From positions 426 to 7,143 of the forward strand of contig JAOZRM010000024.1 of assembly GCA_029940175.1 (NCBI GenBank): a stretch of 6,718 nucleotides of DNA. Reading direction: 5' to 3'. Position 1 is the first letter of the stretch; each line of letters begins with the position of its first letter. Origin of the DNA: Candidatus Sabulitectum sp. (lineage in GTDB: Bacteria > Fermentibacterota > Fermentibacteria > Fermentibacterales > JCC-6). This document shows positions 1 to 5,979 of the stretch, one piece after another. The notes below the pieces were generated by a model, which worked only from the letters and a program-made list of their open reading frames with translations, had not been told where the DNA came from and did no database searches. A program made the translations under genes and the position numbers.

Positions 1-683
1 TCTCTGGAAAGCCCTGCAGGAAGATCTACAGCTATTGTGGATTTCTTTTTTTCAAATCCTCTGCCCCGACAGTGGGAGCACAGCTTTTTAGGAATAGTTC
101 CTCTTCCTCCACACACATGACACTGATTTACTGTACGAAAACTTCCCAGGAGGGTGTTTCTAATGGAGGAAACCTTGCCCATGCCATTACATTGTTTGCA
201 ACTTTCAGTTCCTGAGGCTTTGTCTGCTCCGGTACCGGAACATTCACTGCACGGAGTATTTTTCTCAACCTCTATCTCACGGCGGCCACCAAGTGCTGCT
301 TCTGCCAGATCAAGATCCACTCTTACTGTAACATCCTCACCCTGAATTACTCTTGGGCCGGAACCACCGGATGCAAAACCAAAATTTTCCATGAATGCCC
401 GAAGAGCATCATCCAGACCAAAACCGCTGAAGATGTCATGCATCCCACCCATTCCCTGGGATGACCCCGGATCATCGGTAGTTCCATAGCGGTCATAAGC
501 ATCCCTTCTTGAGGGATCACTAAGTACTTCATAAGCTCTTGCAACCTTTTTGAAACGCTCTTCAGCCTGGTGATCACCGGGGTTGCGATCCGGGTGATTT
601 CTCATCGCAGCGGTGCGATAGGCCTTTTTAATATCCTCGGCGGATGCGCTTCGATCAACGCCTAATACTTCATATGGATTCAT
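1..683 (-). CDS. dnaJ: DnaJ co-chaperone (Hsp40), 3' end cut off by window edge
   Basis: This is the J-protein partner of DnaK: it delivers unfolded clients and stimulates DnaK ATP hydrolysis in the cytoplasm. My own reverse-strand translation gives 227 uninterrupted residues with no stop or frameshift before the edge. Residues 1-67 form the J domain, with the HPD motif at 30-32 (NHPDRN) and the usual AYEVLSDPSRRDAYDRYG ending. Residues 68-113 are a Gly/Phe region with a DIF motif (83-85). Residues 145-209 form the zinc-binding domain with all four CxxCxGxG repeats (Cys pairs 145/148, 162/165, 188/191, 202/205), so this is a type I DnaJ. The first part of the client-binding domain follows. 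The ATG at 683 is the only usual start codon after an in-frame TGA about 10 codons upstream. The N-terminus is short (MNPYEVLG). No Shine-Dalgarno sequence precedes it. It follows dnaK in the same direction after 94 bases. Identification is very secure. Confidence 0.97.
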   Translation of the reverse strand, partial: MNPYEVLGVDRSASAEDIKKAYRTAAMRNHPDRNPGDHQAEERFKKVARAYEVLSDPSRRDAYDRYGTTDDPGSSQGMGGMHDIFSGFGLDDALRAFMENFGFASGGSGPRVIQGEDVTVRVDLDLAEAALGGRREIEVEKNTPCSECSGTGADKASGTESCKQCNGMGKVSSIRNTLLGSFRTVNQCHVCGGRGTIPKKLCSHCRGRGFEKKKSTIAVDLPAGLSR

Positions 684-690
684 AGTGTAA

Positions 691-720
691 AATATAACAA
701 CCGAAAGCCCGAATCAACAA
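691..720 (-). promoter_or_regulatory. candidate sigma-70 promoter for dnaJ, possibly giving a leaderless mRNA
   Basis: On the minus strand a -35-like TTGTTG (720 to 715) is followed after 18 bases by TATATT (696 to 691). This is preceded by TGT, giving an extended -10 of the form TGnTATATT. Transcription from it would begin about seven bases past the -10, near position 684, directly before the dnaJ ATG at 683. That fits the missing Shine-Dalgarno sequence in the 37 bases before dnaJ. The -35 is a weak match and the region is AT-rich, so a chance match is possible. The rest of the dnaK-dnaJ gap (721-777) shows no convincing element. Confidence 0.4.
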
Positions 721-777
721 AACAGCGCCAGAATATCGCTAGAGGCGTTGCAGAGTTAACAAAACACCGGGGTCCAG

Positions 778-2646
778 TTACTCTTTGCTCTCTCCCTCTT
801 CAATTTTCTCAAATGAACTGAGAAATTCAGATGTGGCACCATCTTCGTCCGATTCGAACACCTCTACAAGTTTTGACACTGAACTGTTAAGATTACGCAC
901 TGTGTCGATCGCTTTTTCAAGAGCGAGAGCATCCTCTCCATCACGGATTGCCTTAAGGTTCTTATTTTCGTTATCAAGCTCTTCCCATGATTCCTTGTCC
1001 AGTTCCTCGCGGGCGATCTTCAGGGACTTGGAAGCTCTGTAAATTACTTCATCCGCTTCGTTTCTAAGGGCCACAAACTTCATTCTGATCTTGTCTGCGT
1101 CAGCATTAGCAGCCGCTTCTCTGCGAAGTCTCTCAATGTCTGATCCGCTGAGACCTCCACTTGGATTAACCTTGATACTCTGTTCCTGCCCTGTGGTAGT
1201 ATCCCTTGCTGAAACGCTGAGAATACCACTTGCATCAATCTCGAACACAACTTCTATTCGAGGTTCCCCACGCTTCGCAGATGCGATTCCACGCAATTCG
1301 AAAGTACCCAGACTTCTGTTGCCGTCAATGATATCTCTCTCACCCTGAGCGACATGAACCCCCACTACAGACTGATTATCGCTTGCCGTAGTGAATATTC
1401 TACTATTTCTAGTGGGGACTGGGCTGTTTCTTTGTATTATGGGTGCCATCACACCACCCAGTGTTTCTACGCCAAGAGTTAAGGGAGTAACATCAATCAG
1501 AACAAGATCCTTGCGCTGCCCTGTGAGAACAGAGCCTTCCATAGCCGCACCAAGAGCCACCACTTCATCAGGATTCACCGATTGTGCCGGTTTCCTCTGA
1601 AAAAACTCTTCCACAAGCTTCTGAACCATTGGAATTCTAGTAGATCCACCAACCAGAACAACGTGATCGATATCCTCGATCTTCATATCAGCGTCCTCAA
1701 CAGCTGCCTTGCACAGTGGAATAGTCTTCTTAATCAGTTCACTTGCAAGTTCCTCGAAAAGCTTCCTGGTAATGGTGATCTCCAGATGAACCGGACCAGA
1801 TTCACCTGTGGCTATAAATGGCAGATTGATGTCTGTTTCCATTGTCATGGAAAGCTCACATTTGGCCCGTTCTGCAGCTTCTCTAACCCTCTGGGGAGCA
1901 ATACTGTCCTGAGTGAGATCAATACCGGTTTCAGACTTGAATTCACTCATTATCCAATGCACAAGTTTTGTGTCTAGATCATCACCGCCCAGATCGGTAT
2001 CTCCAAGAGTAGCCTTAACCTCAAAAACTCCATCTATCACCTGGAGAACGCTAACATCAAATGTTCCGCCTCCAAAGTCATAAACAACAAGTTTCTTTCT
2101 TCCGTCCGGTTCAATAAAAGCCAGTGCAGCTGCTGTAGGCTCATTGAGAACCCGTCTAACTTTAAAACCTGCGATCTTGCCGGCAGCCTTTGTGGCCTGG
2201 CGTTGAACTTCATTGAAGTAAGCTGGAACTGTAATTACGGCATCGGTTACTTCCTCGCCAAGAAATTCTTCTGCCGTGAGTTTAAGCTGCTGCAGAATGA
2301 TTGCTGATATCTCCGGTGGTGTGTAAACACGATCCATGATTCTTACAGCAGCATCACCGTTACTGTTCTCTACTATTTCATAGGAAACATCATCAACATG
2401 CTTGGCTACCTCGGCAAAACGCCGTCCCATTAACCGTTTTATACTGTTCACCGTGTTTTTTGGATTTGTTATAGCCTGTCTTCTTGCAACAAGCCCAACA
2501 AGCCTCTCTCCCTTTGCAGAGAAAGCCACAACAGAGGGCATAACCCGTGAACCGCTCTTGGACTGAATAACTGTAGGATGTCCACCATCACTGAAAGCGA
2601 TGCATGAGTTAGTCGTTCCAAGGTCAATTCCAATGGTTCTTCCCAT
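778..2646 (-). CDS. dnaK: Hsp70 chaperone DnaK
   Basis: This is the ATP-dependent cytoplasmic chaperone that binds exposed hydrophobic segments with DnaJ and GrpE. It has 622 residues, slightly shorter than E. coli DnaK (638). The ATPase domain (about 1-380) shows the phosphate-1 loop IGIDLGTTNS (5-14), catalytic Lys70 in KRLMGRRF, the segment 77-105 typical of Gram-negative DnaK, NEPTAAALAF (168-177), the phosphate-2 loop DFGGGTFD (190-197, Thr195) and LVGGSTRIP (331-339). The linker is LVLID (381-385). The peptide-binding beta domain follows (about 386-500), then a helical lid (about 501-600). By alignment from memory, the substrate-arch pair Met404/Ala429 of E. coli reads Leu396/Ala421. 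FNEVQRQ (144-150) replaces the usual FNDAQRQ, and AFIEPDG replaces AYGLDK. The tail is acidic and ends in EEGESKE without the common EEV-type terminus. A GGAGG sits 7 bases before the ATG and supports this start. A strong promoter lies upstream and dnaJ lies downstream. It could be one of several DnaK paralogues. Confidence 0.97.
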   Translation of the reverse strand: MGRTIGIDLGTTNSCIAFSDGGHPTVIQSKSGSRVMPSVVAFSAKGERLVGLVARRQAITNPKNTVNSIKRLMGRRFAEVAKHVDDVSYEIVENSNGDAAVRIMDRVYTPPEISAIILQQLKLTAEEFLGEEVTDAVITVPAYFNEVQRQATKAAGKIAGFKVRRVLNEPTAAALAFIEPDGRKKLVVYDFGGGTFDVSVLQVIDGVFEVKATLGDTDLGGDDLDTKLVHWIMSEFKSETGIDLTQDSIAPQRVREAAERAKCELSMTMETDINLPFIATGESGPVHLEITITRKLFEELASELIKKTIPLCKAAVEDADMKIEDIDHVVLVGGSTRIPMVQKLVEEFFQRKPAQSVNPDEVVALGAAMEGSVLTGQRKDLVLIDVTPLTLGVETLGGVMAPIIQRNSPVPTRNSRIFTTASDNQSVVGVHVAQGERDIIDGNRSLGTFELRGIASAKRGEPRIEVVFEIDASGILSVSARDTTTGQEQSIKVNPSGGLSGSDIERLRREAAANADADKIRMKFVALRNEADEVIYRASKSLKIAREELDKESWEELDNENKNLKAIRDGEDALALEKAIDTVRNLNSSVSKLVEVFESDEDGATSEFLSSFEKIEEGESKE

Positions 2647-2650
2647 ATCT

Positions 2651-2658
2651 ATTCCTCC
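2651..2658 (-). promoter_or_regulatory. Shine-Dalgarno sequence of dnaK
   Basis: The minus strand reads GGAGGAAT here. The GGAGG core (2658 to 2654) lies 7 bases before the ATG. It is the strongest ribosome-binding site in the window, in contrast to dnaJ, which has none. Confidence 0.9.
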
Positions 2659-2726
2659 AGTAATTCACCTGGTATATATACACTCAAATTGATACCCCAA
2701 CAGCAAATTCATCAGAGTACCAAAAA

Positions 2727-2767
2727 CTGATAATCATCATTGAAATAGTATTGCAAACATCTATCAG
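2727..2767. repeat. inverted repeat CTGATA/TATCAG flanking the dnaK -10 and start site
   Basis: On the minus strand CTGATA (2767 to 2762), directly after the -35 box, is matched by a perfect inverted copy TATCAG (2732 to 2727) just past the predicted start site. The 29 bases between them contain the -10. A smaller TGAT-GATT-ATCA palindrome overlaps the second arm. The placement would suit a repressor operator, but six-base arms at this distance also arise by chance. No known operator consensus is matched. Confidence 0.25.
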
Positions 2768-2773
2768 TGTCAA
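2745..2773 (-). promoter_or_regulatory. near-consensus sigma-70 promoter of dnaK
   Basis: The minus strand carries a perfect -35 TTGACA (2773 to 2768), a 17-base spacer, and a -10 TACTAT (2750 to 2745, four of six matches to TATAAT). The predicted start is near 2738, giving a 5' leader of about 92 bases. The -35 begins three bases after the mtnA stop codon. No terminator is visible between mtnA and dnaK, so read-through from the upstream operon could add to expression. I see neither a CIRCE element (TTAGCACTC and its complement) nor a sigma-32 type CTTGAA/CCCCAT pair, so any heat control must act another way or from elsewhere. Confidence 0.75.
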
Positions 2774-2775
2774 CC

Positions 2776-3789
2776 TCACCATTCTATTTCACTGGGCGAG
2801 GATATTACTCCTCTCTCACAAATTATTGATGTAATAAACCGAACAGGAGTCACATCAAATGCCGGATTATAAACCATAACTCCCGGAGGAAGCAGTTGTC
2901 GATTCCCCATAATAGAAAGCTCTTCTCTGCCTCTTTCCTCTATATCAATAGTGGTACCGTCTGGAGTCAGTGGATCAAATGTAGAAACTGGAGCAACAAT
3001 GTAAAATGGTACTCCTGCCTCAAAAGCAGCGAGAGCAAGAGGATAGGTACCTATCTTATTTGCGGAATCACCATTCATGGCCACTCTGTCCGCTCCTGTT
3101 ATCACTGCGTCAACAGCTCCTGAAAGAAGTAATGAAGCAGCAGCAGAATCCGGGAGAACTTTAACAGGTATTCCGGCTTTCTGTAATTCCCAGGATGTAA
3201 GTCGTGCTCCCTGAAGAAGAGGTCTTGTCTCGTCGGCATAGACACCGGAGAGAATTCCCCTTGAATGAGCCTCATACATCACAGACAGAGCAGTACCTAA
3301 ACCGGCCGTTGCCAGCCCGCCTGCATTGCAGTGGGTGAGAACTGTACAACCTTTGGGAAGCAGATCAGCACCAAACCGGCCCATGGCCCGGCTTGCCTCC
3401 AGATCTTCCTCAAACAGTCTGTGAGCACTGTTCAGAAGACGATGAACAGCAACATCCCTTGAAGGTGATGACAAAAGAATCTTTCTCTGAATATCCAGAC
3501 AGTGGAAAAGATTCACTGCTGTGGGTCTTGTAGAGGCCAGTGTATCAAGCAGATCACAGCAGTTTTCAGAAAAATCCTTCGACTGGGGAGTTTCCATTGC
3601 AGCAATAACTGCACCGTACGCTGCGGCAATACCAATTGCCGGTGCCCCTCTTACCGCAAGAGTCTTGATTGCCACTGCAAGCTCTGCTGTGGATCTGCAA
3701 TCAATATAGATCTCCTCTGCAGGCAAAGCCCTCTGATCAAGTAAGCGCAGCGCGTTATCACGCCATTGAAGGGTGGGGACCGGCTTCAC
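2776..3789 (-). CDS. mtnA: methylthioribose-1-phosphate isomerase
   Basis: MtnA converts 5-methylthioribose-1-phosphate to 5-methylthioribulose-1-phosphate in salvage of methylthioadenosine, a by-product of polyamine synthesis and other SAM reactions. The protein has 337 residues, near the family norm, and belongs to the eIF2B-alpha-like fold. Hallmarks are RGAPAIG (47-53), THCNAGGLAT (152-161) with catalytic Cys154, ADETRPLLQGARLTSWEL (185-202), TGADRV (231-236) with catalytic Asp234, NGDSANKIGTY (239-249), IEER (283-286) and NPAFDVTP (308-315). The start is GTG at 3789, overlapping the coaC stop as GTGA. The next Met is residue 65, inside the conserved domain, so GTG is the best choice. It ends the overlapping gene block and lies just before the dnaK promoter. 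No other salvage gene (mtnP, mtnK, mtnB-D) is visible. Close relatives act on 5-deoxyribose-1-phosphate, so that substrate remains possible. Confidence 0.94.
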   Translation of the reverse strand: MKPVPTLQWRDNALRLLDQRALPAEEIYIDCRSTAELAVAIKTLAVRGAPAIGIAAAYGAVIAAMETPQSKDFSENCCDLLDTLASTRPTAVNLFHCLDIQRKILLSSPSRDVAVHRLLNSAHRLFEEDLEASRAMGRFGADLLPKGCTVLTHCNAGGLATAGLGTALSVMYEAHSRGILSGVYADETRPLLQGARLTSWELQKAGIPVKVLPDSAAASLLLSGAVDAVITGADRVAMNGDSANKIGTYPLALAAFEAGVPFYIVAPVSTFDPLTPDGTTIDIEERGREELSIMGNRQLLPPGVMVYNPAFDVTPVRFITSIICERGVISSPSEIEW

Positions 3790-4334
3790 AAAACACCCCC
3801 GCCATCCAGTATGTTGAAGCAGATCTCTGCGATATCCGAAGGTTCCATGAGTCGTCCGTCACCGGTGGTTCCACAGGCAAGTTTGCCTGACACCGGTCCT
3901 GCAAATCTGATTCCTCGGGAGGACAGGATAGATGCATTTGATTGAACAGCAGGATTATTCCACATTCGTGTGTTCATTGCCGGGGCTATCAATACCGGAG
4001 AAGAACAAGCGAGAAAAGCAGAAGTAAGCAGGTCATCACCCAGACCAAGTGCAGCTCTTGCTATGAAATGAGCAGTAGCAGGGGCTACTATCATCAGATC
4101 CAGGTTATCGGTAAGGGTTATGTGAGGAATAGATACAGCAGGCTGAGATGAAAACAAGTCTGTATAACAGGGCATTCCGGATACTGCTGAGAACTGCACG
4201 GGAGTTACAAATTCGGTTGCCGCCTCTGTAAGTATGCAGTTTACAGTATGCCCGGATTTTCTAAGCAGTGAAGCAAGACTCACTGCTTTAAAAGCAGCCG
4301 CTCCACCTGTTACTCCCAAAAGAATTTCAGCCAT
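3786..4334 (-). CDS. coaC: stand-alone phosphopantothenoylcysteine decarboxylase (CoaC), no CoaB domain
   Basis: This is an FMN-dependent flavoprotein that decarboxylates 4'-phosphopantothenoylcysteine to 4'-phosphopantetheine, the third step of CoA synthesis. It has 182 residues. Visible motifs are GVTGG (7-11) near the flavin site, active-site His71 in PHITL, APATAHFIARAALGLGDDLL (84-103), the PAMN motif (118-121, Asn121) followed by MW, and the substrate clamp GKLACGTTGDGRLMEP (150-165) with Cys154. In most bacteria this domain is the N-terminal half of the roughly 400-residue CoaBC (Dfp) protein. Here it stops after the flavoprotein domain and mtnA starts at once, so the synthetase half is absent rather than frameshifted. 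The ATG at 4334 shares one base with the coaX stop (TGATG). The coaX neighbour supports a CoA role over a LanD-type peptide decarboxylase, which shares the fold. Confidence 0.9.
   Translation of the reverse strand: MAEILLGVTGGAAAFKAVSLASLLRKSGHTVNCILTEAATEFVTPVQFSAVSGMPCYTDLFSSQPAVSIPHITLTDNLDLMIVAPATAHFIARAALGLGDDLLTSAFLACSSPVLIAPAMNTRMWNNPAVQSNASILSSRGIRFAGPVSGKLACGTTGDGRLMEPSDIAEICFNILDGGGVL
3796..3800 (-). promoter_or_regulatory. G-rich ribosome-binding site supporting the GTG start of mtnA
   Basis: The minus strand reads GGGGG, 6 bases before the GTG at 3789, inside the last codons of coaC (Gly-Gly-Gly-Val-Leu, stop). It is a poor match to GGAGG, so initiation at mtnA may rely on ribosomes finishing coaC and restarting at the GTGA overlap. 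Confidence 0.5.
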
Positions 4335-5101
4335 CAGAGAAACTCCTCTCTGTTTTTTCGTCCGATCTCGTTTATGCCCAGCAGGGTAAGTTCAGGGCAG
4401 ATATTGAATTTGCTTCTGCATTTGCCTCCCATGGCTTTTCCCCACCCGCCGGTGGCCCAAAGCTCAGGAGTTGAGTCGAATTCTGATGAAATAAGATCAA
4501 TAATATGGTCAGCAGCACCAACGGCACTGAAAAGAACACCGGATCGAATTGCTTCTGCTGTGGTTCTTCCCACAACATGGTCCGGGAATACAAGATCGAT
4601 GGGATTCAATCTCTCTGCTTTCTTGAACAGCTCTCCTGCGGAAGTTCCAACACCAGGACTGATGGCACCTCCAAGATACCTGCCACTGTCATTGATAACA
4701 TCGAACGTAGTTGCTGTACCAAAATCAGCCACAATTGCCGGAAGTCTACCGCACATAATTGCAGCCACTGCGTTTGCCAGTCTGTCTGGACCTATTTCAT
4801 GGGGGTACTTGTAACCCAGCTCAATACCGGCTGTTGAGCATGATACATCCACCGGCTTAAGTTCCAGCCATCTCTCGCACATATTAACAACAGTGTGACG
4901 CACCTGGGGAACCACACAGGCAAATGCCACATCGTCCGGTGCAAAAAACCCTGCACTTTTCAGCAGAGCCTCTGTGAGCACCCTGAGTTCATCTGCTGTC
5001 CATCTCTGAGTTCTGATCCTCCACTGTCCGAGAAGCTTGCTTTGCTCAAAAAGAGCAAGTGCAGTTTTAGTATTTCCAATATCAATTGCCAGTCTTCTCA
5101 T
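4334..5101 (-). CDS. coaX: type III pantothenate kinase
   Basis: CoaX phosphorylates pantothenate, the first committed step of CoA synthesis. Type III enzymes belong to the ASKHA fold, are not inhibited by CoA, and need a monovalent cation such as K+. The protein has 255 residues, the normal length. It shows the phosphate-1 motif DIGNTKT (7-13), CVVP (62-65), YKYPHEIGPDRLAN (97-110) with likely catalytic Asp106, the DFGTATTFDVI block (126-136), YLGGAISPG (142-150), TTAEAIRSGV (180-189) and TGGWG (217-221). The ATG at 5101 overlaps the nadC stop as ATGA and has AAGGAG 5 bases upstream. The stop shares one base with the coaC ATG, so two CoA-pathway genes are directly coupled. All key motifs look intact. 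Confidence 0.96.
   Translation of the reverse strand: MRRLAIDIGNTKTALALFEQSKLLGQWRIRTQRWTADELRVLTEALLKSAGFFAPDDVAFACVVPQVRHTVVNMCERWLELKPVDVSCSTAGIELGYKYPHEIGPDRLANAVAAIMCGRLPAIVADFGTATTFDVINDSGRYLGGAISPGVGTSAGELFKKAERLNPIDLVFPDHVVGRTTAEAIRSGVLFSAVGAADHIIDLISSEFDSTPELWATGGWGKAMGGKCRSKFNICPELTLLGINEIGRKNREEFL
4335..4352 (-). promoter_or_regulatory. Shine-Dalgarno of coaC in the loop of a perfect 6-bp hairpin
   Basis: The minus strand reads CAGAGA, GGAGTT, TCTCTG directly before the coaC ATG. The two outer blocks are perfect complements, so they can form a 6-bp stem with the GGAG of the ribosome-binding site in a 6-base loop. GGAG lies 8 bases before the ATG. The element overlaps the last codons and the stop of coaX, so a translating ribosome would melt it. 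The base pairing is seen; any effect on coupling of coaX and coaC is inferred. Confidence 0.5.
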
Positions 5102-5979
5102 ACAGGCTCCTTAATTACTTCATAATGCCAGTCAAGACCAATGTCAGATGATCTAACTGAATGTGTAAGCATACCTACTGAAATACCATTCACACCGGTT
5201 TCAGCAACATCTCTCACTGTCTCCAGCGTAATTCCTCCGGAGGCTTCAAGATAAATACCTGAGTTCCCTGCAATCAAAACAGCTTCCTTAAGACGATCAG
5301 CAGACATGTTGTCAAGCAGTATTCTGTCTGGAGCAAGGGGAATTACAGCTCGAAGTTGTTCCAGAGAATCTACTTCCACTTCAATTGGTACTCCTTCGTT
5401 CCGCAATCTGCGAATTACAGGAAGGAGATTGTCCACCCCGCCAATTGCAGCCAGATGGTTGTCTTTGAGCATGGCCATATCGGCTAGAGAAAACCGGTGG
5501 TTTACACCGCCTCCCATCCGAACAGCATACTTTTCAAGAGCTCTCATACCGGGAGTGGTCTTTCGGGTATCAAGTATTTCCACACCGGTTCCCCTGCAGA
5601 TATGAACAAACTCAGAAGTAACTGATGCAATACCGCAAAGGCGCCCGAGTATGTTCAGAAAAACCCTTTCTCCTCGAAGAATTGCAGCAGCAGGCCCCTG
5701 AATACTGGCCATCCGGTCACCTGAACATATGCTCTGCCCCTCTGAAACAAAAATATCCACTTGAACTTCTCCCGGCAGCATGAAAAAAACAGTGGAAGCC
5801 AGATCAAGACCGGCCACCACAATATCTTCCCGGGAATTCACAAGACATTCAACCTGTAGATCACCATGGCCTTCCAGTGCTCCAGAGGCTGCGTCATGAA
5901 GCGCCTTGTCTTCAATAAGAGCATTTTCTATCAAACCTTTCACTACAGCAAAAGGATCTTTCCAGTCAATTGTATTCAT
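5098..5979 (-). CDS. nadC: nicotinate-nucleotide diphosphorylase (carboxylating), quinolinate phosphoribosyltransferase
   Basis: NadC joins quinolinate and PRPP to give nicotinate mononucleotide, CO2 and diphosphate, the entry point of de novo NAD synthesis. From the ATG at 5979 the protein has 293 residues, typical for the family. An in-frame TTG one codon earlier (5982) is less likely because it would lie only 3 bases from the GGGGG ribosome-binding site, against 6 for the ATG. Motifs by ATG numbering are LNILGRLCGIAS (108-119), the PRPP/quinolinate-binding DTRKTTPGMR (137-146), KYAVRMGGGVNHR (150-162), MLKDNHL (170-176) with Lys172, EVEVD (200-204), LLDNM (221-225), EASGGI (245-250) and SVGMLTHS (267-274). 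The start shares one base with the stop of the upstream amidohydrolase (TGATG); the stop overlaps the coaX ATG. nadA and nadB are not in the window. Confidence 0.96.
   Translation of the reverse strand: MNTIDWKDPFAVVKGLIENALIEDKALHDAASGALEGHGDLQVECLVNSREDIVVAGLDLASTVFFMLPGEVQVDIFVSEGQSICSGDRMASIQGPAAAILRGERVFLNILGRLCGIASVTSEFVHICRGTGVEILDTRKTTPGMRALEKYAVRMGGGVNHRFSLADMAMLKDNHLAAIGGVDNLLPVIRRLRNEGVPIEVEVDSLEQLRAVIPLAPDRILLDNMSADRLKEAVLIAGNSGIYLEASGGITLETVRDVAETGVNGISVGMLTHSVRSSDIGLDWHYEVIKEPV
5107..5112 (-). promoter_or_regulatory. Shine-Dalgarno sequence of coaX inside the nadC 3' end
   Basis: AAGGAG on the minus strand ends 5 bases before the coaX ATG and encodes the Lys-Glu near the end of NadC (IKEPV). 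It confirms the ATG at 5101 and the ATGA overlap. Confidence 0.85.

Noticed and set aside
347..577. 76-codon minus-strand open frame in a different frame from dnaJ
   Set aside because: The true frame here is dnaJ, which reads through intact with all J-domain residues; the other frame is a shadow.
709..760. Possible terminator between dnaK and dnaJ (CGCC/GGCG or AGCG/CGCT pairing followed by GTTTTGTTG)
   Set aside because: Only 4-bp stems with long or mismatched loops and an interrupted T tract; too weak to call.
1582..1977. 131-codon open frame on the plus strand opposite dnaK
   Set aside because: Antisense shadow of a highly conserved gene, with no recognisable domain.
2647..2775. CIRCE operator or heat-shock sigma-32 promoter before dnaK
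   Set aside because: Neither the TTAGCACTC inverted repeat nor a CTTGAA/CCCCAT pair at proper spacing is present.
4374..4814. 146-codon open frame on the plus strand opposite coaX
   Set aside because: It lies fully antisense to a well-conserved gene and resembles no family I know; it is explained by codon use of coaX.
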